Shown here in pieces: positions 46,030 to 54,602 of a DNA stretch of 64,000 nucleotides (the stretch's first letter is position 1; each line of letters starts with the position of its first letter). The stretch is taken from the NCBI GenBank assembly GCA_050084985.1, contig JBITNC010000001.1, positions 139,686,001 to 139,750,000 on the forward strand, in the 5' to 3' direction. The notes under the pieces were generated by a model. It was given only the letters and a program-made list of their open reading frames with translations, searched no databases and was not told the DNA's origin. The translations under genes and the position numbers were made by a program. This stretch comes from Nageia nagi (lineage: Eukaryota > Pinophyta).

Positions 46030-46500
46030 AATAATGAAGGTTATTCTTCCAATCCTTGTATGTCATTTGTCCTAATATCCTCTTGCTAAACCTAAAACAC
46101 TTCATTGAAATTTACTTCTTGACCAAAATATGCATTCTCATTGAGAATATAACTGACTTTCCTTTTTTCATTAGATTTAAGCAACTTATATGTGCCTCCA
46201 AGTATTCTAAAATATCATCATCAGTACTAAAGCAATCAAATTCTAGAGGTGTAGTGTCATTAATCCATAAATCTCTATCAACATCATCAGATAATTCAAT
46301 CATATTACATTCTTTAATAAACTTAATAGGTCCCATTGTTTGCTTAGTATTTTGGTAACTACCCAATCCATATTTTTTTTTATGATTTTGAATTAGTAAG
46401 AAAGGAAGACATCCCTTGCTCAAAGTTTTCTAAACCTTCTCCCTTATACTTGCAATTTCTAACCATATACTTATGAACAAAAGGAGATGGAAATATTTTA
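46030..46500 (-). pseudogene. Tat-B region between protease and RT
   Basis: SPFVHKYMVRNCKYKGEGLE, FEQGMSSFL, then after frame changes NMIELSDDVDRDLWINDTTP and LEFDCFSTDDDILEYLEAH. It matches the equivalent Tat-A pieces on both sides of the 27-37 kb cluster and so supplies the uninterrupted reference. Confidence 0.8.
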
Positions 46501-46742
46501 CCCATTTAATTTATCATAATATCTATCATTGATTTTTATAGGCTAGGGGAAACTGATGTGATGGAACAAGATCCCTATCCATATTCACTATTTTCATGCC
46601 ACTGATAGCCTTCAAGTAGGATGGCATGCCATTAATAAGCTTCCATAGATAGAATTTTGAGTCATCTCAAGTCTTTAAAGGATGAAAAAAGATCTACATT
46701 TTCAATTTTGTATGTACCCAAGCTTGTTTCTATAATTTGAGG

Positions 46743-47110
46743 TCATTTATATGTGCTTTCCCCTGATGCACTTTGTTCCAAGGGTTCAATCTCACATCTA
46801 GGATAGGTTGTTGTAAATTTCTCAAAATCTACTGCATTATAGAAAGCAAATGGTTCTAGATCACCAAGAACTATATGAACCTCATCTTGATATTCAAATT
46901 TCAATCTACCATGTACTATAGATGGGATTACATCCATATCATGAAGACAAGGCCTTCCCAATAACAAATTATATGATAATTTGGAATCAACAACCTGAAA
47001 TATAGTTGTAATTATTTTGATTCCTATAGTGAATAAAATTGTGGCTATTCCAACTATCTTTTTAGATGAGCTATCATATACCCTAATCTTGAATGTAGCT
47101 TCTTATAGGA
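46743..47110 (-). pseudogene. Tat-B protease, C-terminal part
   Basis: EATFKIRVYDSSSKKIVGIA, QVVDSKLSYNLLLGRPCLHD and VPSIVHGRLKFEYQDEVHIV. The N-terminal part with the active site is missing: at about 47105-47115 the reading passes directly from Gag (MRQGKNEIL) into EATFKIR. In Tat-A those two points are far apart. Confidence 0.85.
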
Positions 47111-47686
47111 TTTCATTTTTCCCTTGTCTCATGGCATATAAATATGTAACTATGCCTTGTTCTTTTATATTGTGCTTATATTATCACATAAATAATTTGA
47201 CCAATGACTTGAAAAAATCAATTAAACCTCTAGGAAAATTATAGAACCACTTAATATCATCATATTTTAGACTCCTTGGGAGAAATTTGACCATCAATTT
47301 CTCCTTCAATCCTAATTTCAATAAGCACTCCTCCTAAAAGCTAATAAGATGTTATTCTGGGTCTTGGTTGCCACTAAACATTTCGAACTTAGGGGCTTGT
47401 GCTTAGGTGGTAAGGGATAATTGTTGATCTCTTTTGATAAGGGTGGTGTGAATACACCATCATAGTCCTCTTCACTTTATTATGATATCCTACTATTCTC
47501 AATATTGGTAAGTTGTGTAGCTATGACAGGATCTAGCATTATCAATGAAATGACTGTACTTTTGAATGATTTTATCTCTTTCCATATTTTCCACTTTTTT
47601 AAGAAGATATCAAAGCATTTGCTCCATTTTCAAGTAGTTGACAATCTAAAAATAGTATATAGATACTGCTGATGGTTGGGATCCAT
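47111..47686 (-). pseudogene. Tat-B Gag, C-terminus deleted
   Basis: ATG at 47686 reads MDPNHQQYLYTIFRLS, only about 65 nt inside the 5' LTR. SEEDYDGVFTPPLSKEINN corresponds to NPNDYDGILISPLIDDIYN in Tat-A. The Gag core reads CLLKLGLKEKLMVKFLPRSL, WFYNFPRGLIDFFKSLVKLF and YKHNIK. The zinc-binding end is deleted together with the start of protease. Confidence 0.82.
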
Positions 47687-47735
47687 TAAAAAATTCTCAT
47701 GAGATCTCTCCAGGAGGGCAAGATTAATCAAAATA

Positions 47736-47748
47736 GTCAGGTTCACCA
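47736..47748 (-). other. Tat-B primer binding site
   Basis: Minus-strand TGGTGAACCTGAC begins 3 nt inside the LTR. Tat-C has TAGTGAACCCAA at the same place. It starts with TGG as tRNA-primed sites do. I cannot name the tRNA. Confidence 0.65.
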
Positions 47749-47751
47749 AAA

Positions 47752-47882
47752 TGTAGTACTCAAATAATGCATAAATAATAAATCAATGCATTCTTTATCT
47801 ACAATATTTAATTAAAACATATATGAGAAATATGGCATCAAATGAATAATAATAATCAATGTAACTTCATCACAATTGTACA
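47752..47882 (-). repeat. Tat-B 5' LTR, part left of Copia-2
   Basis: TGTAGTACTCAAATAATGC matches the outer end of the Tat-A LTR. Similarity continues through CATATATGAGAAATATGG (Tat-A CATATATCAAAAATATGG) and stops where Copia-2 begins. Confidence 0.75.
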
Positions 47883-48463
47883 TGTTAGAAAATTATATAT
47901 TCCAGAGTAATGGAATGTATAAAATATTACAAAAAATATAAACACAAAAATGCATAAATAAGAGAGACACAGATATATGTGGTTCACCCAGTTTGGGCTA
48001 TGTCCACACTAAACAGCCAGTCCTTCCTTTCTATTATCCAGCAAAGTGAAGAAATACAACCTACAGTAGATCTACTATAATATCCTCTATTTTCTCTCAC
48101 AGTATCACATCTCTATTTCTACTCACCAACTCACGTCTACTACAATGCCCTCATACAAAGAGAGGGGTTTTTATCTAGGGAAAAAAACCCTAAACCAAAC
48201 ATAAGTTCTACCATTAGATCATTCACCTAATGAACATCCCAGATTGACATTTATTTTTAGCTTCAGGGGTGCTACCCCTGAACCCCCGTCAGGGGACCGC
48301 TAGCCCTCGGACCCCCCAACCAGGGGGGACGTTCCCCCAGAAACCCCCATAGGGGGGACCAGTGCCCCCTGTAACCCCCCCACATGGAGGGGTGTACAAA
48401 CTTCTTGGGTTATACATCTAGCTAAAATAAAGAACTCTGAACAATCATGCCCCACACATAATA
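47883..48463 (-). repeat. Copia-2 3' LTR
   Basis: 581 bp, from TGTTAGAAAATTATA to CACACATAATA on the plus strand. In element sense it should start TG but reads TA, a G-to-A change. It holds the GC-rich repeat block at 48262-48400. Confidence 0.8.
48262..48400. repeat. GC-rich tandem hairpin array in the Copia-2 LTR
   Basis: Four imperfect units of about 27-32 bp follow one another, each built as AGGGG(GG)...CCCC(C)TG.AACCCCC, for example AGGGGTGCTACCCCTGAAC and AGGGGGGACGTTCCCCCAG. Each unit is a small palindrome followed by a C-run. The block stands out as strongly GC-rich in a window that is about two-thirds A+T. The G-runs could form stem-loops or quadruplexes in the RNA or DNA. The open reading frame across it is a by-product. 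Confidence 0.85.
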
Positions 48464-48466
48464 ATC

Positions 48467-48478
48467 TCCCACTTGGAG
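48467..48478 (-). other. Copia-2 polypurine tract
   Basis: Minus-strand TCCAAGTGGGAG stands beside the LTR start. AAGTGGGAGATT is the common form in Tork-type elements. Confidence 0.8.
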
Positions 48479-48559
48479 AATGATTGTAGCAACTCCATCG
48501 TTGCTTCATTTGCTGGATAATGACTCCTCTTTGGACCTAGTTATTTCTCATCTTCATCG

Positions 48560-49321
48560 TTATCCTTGAAGACCAATTGAAACTAAGCATATTCTTATTT
48601 TCTCCCTAGTTACAACTTTTGTTAACATATCTGCAGGATTCTAGCTAGTATGTATCTTTTCCAGCTTTATCTCTCCATCTTCCAACACTGATCGTATGAA
48701 ATGGTACTTGAGCTGTATGTGTTTAGTCCTAGAATGAAATGTTGAGTTCTTTATAAGATGAATGGCACTTTGGCTATCACTGTATAGTGTCCCCATATCA
48801 TGCTCCTTACCCAATTCACTCATAAACCTTTGTAACCAAATCATTTCTTTACTAGCCTCTGTAGCAGCAACATACTCTACTTCTATTGTTGAAAGTGCAA
48901 CAACACTTTGGATTTTTGAAACCCAACTGACAGCTATTCCACCAATAGTAAATACATATCCTGTAGTGCTCCTCCTATTATCTCTATCACCTACCATATT
49001 TGCATCAACATATCCCTGTAGGGAAATTTTTGAACCACCAAAGCATAATGCTTGATTTGTGGTACCTTTTAAATATCTGAAAATCCATTTCACTGCCATC
49101 CAATGTTCCTTTCTTAGATTGTTCATGTACCTGCTTACAACTCCCACTGCATGTGCAATATCAGGCCTTGTGCAGACCATTGCATACATTAAGCTTCCAA
49201 CTACTAATGCATATGGAACTTTAGACATATAATCCATGTCTTCTTGAGTCTTTGGGCACATTTCCTTACTAAGTTTGAAATGGCTAGCAAAAGGTGTACT
49301 AACTAGTTTTGCATTGTGCAT
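48560..49321 (-). pseudogene. Copia-2 RNase H and Pol C-terminus
   Basis: A long open frame (226 codons) starts in the RT tail (KLSKEMCPKTQEDMDYMSKV) and runs through PYALVVGSLMYAMVCTRPDI, AVKWIFRYLKGT and the RNase H sites [40 protein letters not shown] and LYSDSQSAIHLIKN. After one stop comes NPADMLTKVVTREK, the usual end of copia Pol. The catalytic residues are readable. It is one of the best-kept frames in the window. Confidence 0.95.
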
Positions 49322-50055
49322 ATTAAATCTTTTTAATACCTTTTATATGTACTCATTCTGAGATAATGTTAATCTATGATTTTTCCTATCTCTAGTGATT
49401 CTCATACCAAGGATTTGTTTTGCAGCTCCCAAATCCTTCATTGCAAATGAATTTGCCAATTTTCTTTTGAGCACATTTATTTCCTACATGTTAGACCCTG
49501 CAATAAGCATGTCATCTACATACAATAGCAATATAATATAGCTACCATCATTTTTCTTTTTCAAATAAATACAATGATCAGAGTGACATCTAGTGTAACC
49601 TTGTTCGGACATAAACTTGTTAAATTTTAGATACCACTGCCTTGGAGCCTATTTCAAGCCATATAAGCTCTTTTTCAACCTACACAATAGTTTCTCCTTC
49701 CCTTTCACCTCATATCCTTGTGGCTATTGCATATATATCTCTTCCTCCAAATCCCCATGGAGAAAGGTTGTCTTTACATCTAATTGCTCAAGATGCAAAT
49801 CTTCAGCTGCTATAAGACTAAAAATAGTTCTGATTGAAGTCATTTTAACAATAGGAGAAAATATTTCATCAAAATCAATACCTTTCTTCTGTGCAAACCC
49901 CTTCACCACAAGTCTAGCTTTGTACCTCTATTTTCCTCCATCTTCTTCCTTCAGCCTGTAAACCCATTTATTCTTCAGTGTAGTTTTTCCTGTAGGCAAC
50001 TTGACTAAGTCCCAAGTCTAGTTATGCATTAAGGAGTCCATCTCTTCTTCCATGG
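49322..50055 (-). pseudogene. Copia-2 reverse transcriptase
   Basis: WDLVKLPTGKTTLKNKWVYR, KARLVVKGFAQKKGIDFDEI, FSPIVKM, LEQLDVKTTFLHGDLEEEIY, then stop, PQGYEV, SLYGLK-stop-APRQWY, YIILLLYVDDMLIAGSNM, stop, and LGAAKQILGMRITRDRKNHR. The frame is continuous. The damage is a handful of stops (after EIYMQ, SLYGLK, GSNM and EYI). Most replace Gln codons CAA or CAG, which is the C-to-T pattern. YVDD is intact. Confidence 0.93.
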
Positions 50056-50331
50056 CTGCCTCCCACTTCTTCCTGCTTTCAACCTGCATTGCTTCTTCAT
50101 AACATTCAGGTTCACCAAAATCAGTCAACAATAGATAATATAATGAAGGAGAGTATCGTTCAGGGGTCTACTTATCCTGGTAGATCTTCTAACACCACTT
50201 TCAGGTGTTTGGGGTGCCTATTGCTATTGTGGTGGTTGGTTATTATTATTTTCAAGCACCTTTACTTTTTCAATGATTTCATCAAGAACTATGTATTCCT
50301 TATTTTCTTTTTCTTGTTTCTTTTCCTGCAA

Positions 50332-51096
50332 CTAATTCTTATACAAGACCTTTTCATTGAATATTACATCTCTACTCCTAATGATTTTGTGATTTTCGTA
50401 ATCATATAAGCGATAACCAAAATCATTAACACCATATCCAATAAAGGTACATTTCTTTGACTTTGCCTCAAGCTTTATTCTATTTTCTTTATCAATATGG
50501 ACAAAGGCCTCACAACCAAAAGGCTTTAAAAAAGAGTAGTTTACCTTTTTACCTATCCATGCTTCCTCTGGAACACCACCATCCAAGGAACTTGAAGGCC
50601 CTCTGTTTATTAGATAAATAGCAGTATCTATAGCTTCTACCCAAAATTGTAAAGGCAATCCTGCATGCAATCTCATGCACCTTGCATGCTCCATGATTGT
50701 CCTATTCATCCTTTCTGACACACCATTTTCTTGTGGTGTTCTTGGAACTATCTTCTCTCTATGAATTCCATGTTCTGAATAGTACATATCAAACTTTTTA
50801 CTATAATATTCACCTCCATTATCTGATCTAAGACACTTCAATTTTTTTCTTGTCTCAATCTCAACCAAAGCTTTCCATTTCTTGAAAGTATCAAATACAT
50901 CAGATTTATTCTTAATACAATAAATCCAAGTTTTTCTAGTTGCATCATCAATAAAGGTAACATAATAACGAGAGCCACCAAGAGATGATACCTGAGCAAG
51001 TCCCCATACATCTGTATGCATAAGCTCTAATTTTTGGCTCTTCTTTTCTTTCCCAACTCTGAGAAATCTAACTCTCTCTATTTTCCATAAATGCAA
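50332..51096 (-). pseudogene. Copia-2 integrase
   Basis: Open for 254 codons: LELMHTDVWGLAQVSSLGGS (first Asp), YVTFIDDATRKTWIYCIKNK, LKCLRSDNGGEYYSKKFDMY (second Asp), TPQENGVSERMNRTIMEHAR (Glu), then FLKPFGCEAFVHI and CTFIGYGVNDFGYRLYD. All catalytic residues are intact. A frameshift near 51085 separates it from the upstream GAG-pre-integrase frame. The 50056-50331 stretch to RT is an unstructured linker with stops. Confidence 0.95.
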
Positions 51097-51464
51097 TTCT
51101 CACATAAATCTAAATCAACATCCTTCAAACCTGGCAACAAATTTCTTGAGTGAAAAATCTTCATCCCCTTTTCAATCATGTGTCTGAGCCTATGATGCCA
51201 TAATGTTGCATCTGCTCCTTTGGAAGTTAAAGCATTAACAGGTTTAGAAATACCATTGTATAAATACAATGTACCAACCTTTTCACCTCTTGCTATTACC
51301 AGGGTTCCTTTGGTGACCTTCCAAGCTTTATCTGTGAAAGTTGTCACACAACCTTCACTACCTAACTGCCCTATTGAAATCATATTTTTCCTTAGATCTG
51401 GAACATGCCTTACCTCCTTTAGTAGCCATTGGTTTCCATTCTACTATTTTATAAGAACCTTACC
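51078..51464 (-). pseudogene. Copia-2 GAG-pre-integrase and protease tail
   Basis: WLLKEVRHVPDLRKNMISIG, VTKGTLVIARGEKVGTLYLY and LWHHRLRHMIEKGMKIFHSR (His pair), then DLDLCENCIYGK (Cys pair): the zinc motif before integrase. The protease active site lies beyond the Ns. Confidence 0.9.
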
Positions 51465-51564
51465 NNNNNNNNNNNNNNNNNNNNNNNNNNNNNNNNNNNN
51501 NNNNNNNNNNNNNNNNNNNNNNNNNNNNNNNNNNNNNNNNNNNNNNNNNNNNNNNNNNNNNNNN
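51465..51564. other. Assembly gap of exactly 100 N
   Basis: The conventional size for a gap of unknown length. Minus-strand copia sequence lies left of it and plus-strand copia sequence right of it. Confidence 0.99.
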
Positions 51565-52544
51565 CTTGGTCTTGAGTCTTATATATGTGGATGATCTTTT
51601 GATCATAGAGAATAATATTGAAATCATTAAAGAGTATATATTCAAACTTAAGGTAACTTTTGAAATCATTGATTTTGATCTTTTGCACTACTATTTTGTT
51701 ATGCAAGTAGAACCAATGCAAGGATTGTACCTATCTTATTCAATCCAGAATATATCTCAAATTTATTGCAAAAGTTTATAATGGAGGATTCAAACCTATT
51801 GCAATACCAATCTCTCCTAGAATCACTCTATTTCTTTGCTTTGACTCTAATTTGGTAGATGTTATGACTTACAAGCAATTAATTGGCAGTCTTATTTATT
51901 TGATTATTAATAGGCTGGATATTACCTTTGTAGTAAATTTTATGGTATAGTTTATGCAAAAATCATATGTTGACCACCTCAATGTTATTAGTAAAATCTT
52001 GAGGTATATTATAGGAACAAAGGATCTTGCTCTTAAGTATTCCAAGTTGGCCTCATTTTTTTTCTCAAGGTTCTCAAATTCTAACTATGGGAGAGATAAA
52101 GATTATAATAAATTAATATTTTCTTATGTGTTTAGCATAGGTTAAAGTGTTATCTCTTAGGTTTCTAAGAAGGAACCTACTACTACTCTTTCCATCACAA
52201 AGGCATAATATCAAGCCATGTCATTTTTGGCTCAAGAATCCATTTGATTGAGGAATCTTCTGAAAGAAATTGGGTATGAATAAGCTCACCCATATCATAT
52301 CTCTTCAAATAATCATTCAGCTATTGATTTGGTAAAGAATCCTATTTTCCATTAGAGAATAAAATATATTGAAATCCAAGCACATAGTATTAGGGAGAAG
52401 ATTCTGGATGGTATCCTACAATTGCAGTATTGTCCATCAGTCTTAAACATCATTGATTTATTCATCAAGTCCCTTCCTAAAGCCCAATTCTACAAGCTTC
52501 GGAAATCTATTAGATTAGTGAAGTTTCCCTCAAGGGGGAGTGAA
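51565..52544 (+). pseudogene. Copia-3 RT end and RNase H
   Basis: Starts inside RT at SLIYVDDLLIIENNIEII, then LKVTFEIIDFDLLHYYFVMQ, VDHLNVISKILRYIIGTKDL, NSNYGRDKDYNKLIFSYVF, and later VSKKEPTTTLSI, NHSAIDLVKNPIFH and LFIKSLPKAQFYKLRKSIRL. A plus-strand copia Pol end with stops and frame changes. Lineage not determined. The polypurine tract CAAGGGGGAGTGAA (52531-52544) closes it. Confidence 0.9.
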
Positions 52545-52629
52545 TGTTGTTTGTTATTATAACATCATCACTAAGAGGATTTTTTAACTATATAGTGCTA
52601 ATCTTTGTGTAAAACTTTATGGTTAGTTC

Positions 52630-53683
52630 CACTACTACATTTTAGAGATTTTGCATCATACAATTGCATTTTGATGCAATGATACAATATGCATCATTAT
52701 TTTGCATGTCTATGTAAATATAGATAAAACTATTTTTTTGACTCATTACTTGATGCATTACTTGACTCATTGTATGATGCATTGCTTGATGCATTTTAGT
52801 GTATCAAGTGATACATGAAAAAAAAAAGATGCAGATCATGCACACAAATCATGGCATGATTTTTTATCAAATATTAATGCATTCTCTTAATCGACGATAG
52901 ATGATACCATTTATGAGTAAATAAGGGAGTTTTCCCTTTATTAGGGTATTTTTAGAGATACAAGGTTGTATTTTTAGTGATATAGGTTTACAAGAGTTGA
53001 AGATAAGTTGGAGAATGTAGATAGTAGTATGTATATGCATTTTATGGTAAGAAAAATGTTCATTGCATACTTCAACCATCCATGAAGTTTGGTAGAAGAG
53101 GGCCTCAAAGTTTGGTGCATGCCAACGAAGTTTTTGATTGTATGCTCATGGAATATGATAATTTTGGGTTACCAAAGATACAAATTTCCTTAAAAAATAT
53201 TGAATCTATTTCAACAAGTACAATAAATACCAACAATAGTCCAATCAAATGAATTCACCTTTGCCAACATCCTCAAAGCATGCACCAAAATGAGAGATTT
53301 GTAAAAGGGTTTATACATATATCAAAGACTCTATAAAATAAATTTTTTATTGAATTTTATGGTTGTGAGTACCATGTTAGACATATATGCAAAATATGGA
53401 ACCATAGAGAAGATAGATGAATTATTTTACAAGATGCAAACCCTCAACCCTGTCATTTTCATACATTGTTTGACACATATATGTCATATAAAGAGTCATG
53501 TATAGCATCAATTATTTGATGCCCATAACTTGATATATGATGCTTTGAATGATGCATTACTTGATGCTTTTTTTGATAATACCCTTAGCATCAATTGATG
53601 CATCAAGATTTCTACAATTTTTTTTTTAATAAGATTATGGATTGATGCATTATATGATGAAAAATCACTAAAATGTAGTAGTG
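52630..53683. mobile_element. CACTA (En/Spm-type) non-autonomous element carrying a PPR gene piece
   Basis: 1054 bp with inverted ends CACTACTACATTTTAG (left) and its complement (right). Both are followed inward by GATTTT and by many copies of a TGATGCA/TGCATCA motif, the subterminal repeats typical of CACTA elements. The 3-bp flanks are TTC and TTT, and neighbouring copies of the host repeat read TTAGTTTGCTCC uninterrupted, which confirms insertion and target duplication. There is no transposase. The centre holds a fragment of a host PPR gene. Confidence 0.9.
53060..53490 (+). pseudogene. PPR gene fragment captured in CACTA element
   Basis: From 53242 a single frame runs about 80 codons with one stop: NEFTFANILKACTKMRDL, then stop, KGLYIYQRLYKINFLLNFMV, VSTMLDIYAKYGTIEKIDEL and FYKMQTLNPVIF. 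This is the plant PPR consensus (NEFTF..VL.AC..M..L, then ..ALIDMYAKCGSIE.A.ELFDKM). Just upstream, HANEVFDCML may be the previous motif in another frame. It covers about two repeats of a PLS-type PPR protein. The parent gene would be nuclear and act on organellar RNA. Confidence 0.85.
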
Positions 53684-53877
53684 TTTGCTCCCTTTGAAGA
53701 ACTAGTTGTATATTGTTTGACTATATGATGTACAACTTCATGGTTAGTTCACTTCATGTGAGAAACTAATTGTACATTTTTTAGCATATGATGTACACCT
53801 ATATGGTTAGTTTGCTCCATATGAGAAACTAGTTGTACATTTTGGAGCATATGATGGTTTTTGCTAAGCACTATTTC

Positions 53878-54587
53878 TGTAGACTCTAAATTATGTAAAA
53901 TATGAATATACATAAGAAGTAAATTAGTCTACAATGTAAGAAGAGCTATATATGTACACTATATCAAATACAAAAATAATACATAAAAAGCATGCGCTTG
54001 ATATGACGTATATGTGCAATCCTTAGAAGCAAATGGCAATGGATCTTCAAAGGATTAGGATTAGATTGGAGGTGAGATTGTAATGGATCTTTGTATGCAT
54101 GGACCAATAGCCTCTTCCACCAAAATATAAAACCCTCTATCCTCAAGAACCATGTGGTTAATAATATTGAATATGAAGGATTATGGAGTGCATAAAAGAT
54201 AAAAAGTTTTAGAGCTTAGAATATAACAATTTCTCATAATAGGTGGCATCTAAAGACACCATTACTTGATGAAGATTGTAGGATACAACCACCTTTCATA
54301 AATCTTTTCATATAAAAGAGTTCCAATTTATGGAGGTTAAATTATTCCACTCGCATATATAGCTTGCAAAGACATGGAGAGGAGTGAAGACCAATCTCTA
54401 GCAATAATATAAAACTTTATTGTATTAAAGACAAATTGAAATATGAACCATAGCATATGACATTGCATTGGTCCTAGCATATTGTAATATCAACTTTATC
54501 TTAACATTTGTAATATTGGAATAAATCATTTAGTAATTCTAAATATGATTTATTAAATAAATAATAAATCATTTTTAGGCATCTAAA
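53878..54587 (-). repeat. Tat-C 3' LTR
   Basis: 710 bp, from TGTAGACTCTAAATTATG to TTTTTAGGCATCTAAA, collinear with 62006-62705. The final CA has become AA. Confidence 0.9.
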
Positions 54588-54602
54588 TTTTGCCCCTCTT
54601 TG
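54588..54602 (-). other. Tat-C polypurine tract
   Basis: Minus-strand CAAAGAGGGGCAAAA, almost the same as in Tat-A. Confidence 0.85.

Larger units (their letters stand above)
40751..47882 (-). mobile_element. Tat-B: Tat-lineage Ty3/gypsy element
   Basis: A minus-strand element with, right to left, a partial 5' LTR, PBS, gag, protease part, pre-RT, RT, RNase H, a second RNase H, integrase, a 3' tandem repeat, a polypurine tract and a 3' LTR. The second RNase H is the hallmark of the Tat lineage. Gag and protease are joined by an internal deletion near 47.11 kb. The 5' LTR is interrupted at 47883 by Copia-2 and its remainder is not in the window. The left limit is approximate. Confidence 0.88.
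47883..51464 (-). mobile_element. Copia-2: Tork-like Ty1/copia element, 5' end in assembly gap
   Basis: A minus-strand element with 3' LTR, polypurine tract, RNase H, RT, integrase and GAG-pre-integrase region, broken off in the protease by 100 Ns. Gag, PBS and 5' LTR are not present. RT and integrase wording and the tract CCAAGTGGGAGA fit the Tork (Tnt1-like) lineage. It inserted into the Tat-B LTR. Because its right end is lost, a target duplication cannot be checked. Confidence 0.9.
52545..53877 (+). repeat. Copia-3 3' LTR, interrupted
   Basis: It begins TGTTGTTTGTTATTA right after the polypurine tract. The LTR is split by the CACTA element at 52630-53683 and continues to the Tat-C boundary at 53877. 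Three tandem units of about 63 bp start at ATGGTTAG (52619, 53740, 53803) and include GAAACTAGTTGTACATTTT. The first unit is the one split by CACTA. Confidence 0.75.

Noticed and set aside
48300-48509. Gly/Val-rich 69-codon minus-strand frame
   Set aside because: Produced by the GC-rich repeat block in the Copia-2 LTR; no start context or homology.
51449-51721. Open frames running through the N gap
   Set aside because: Unknown bases cannot give stops; the frames are artefacts.
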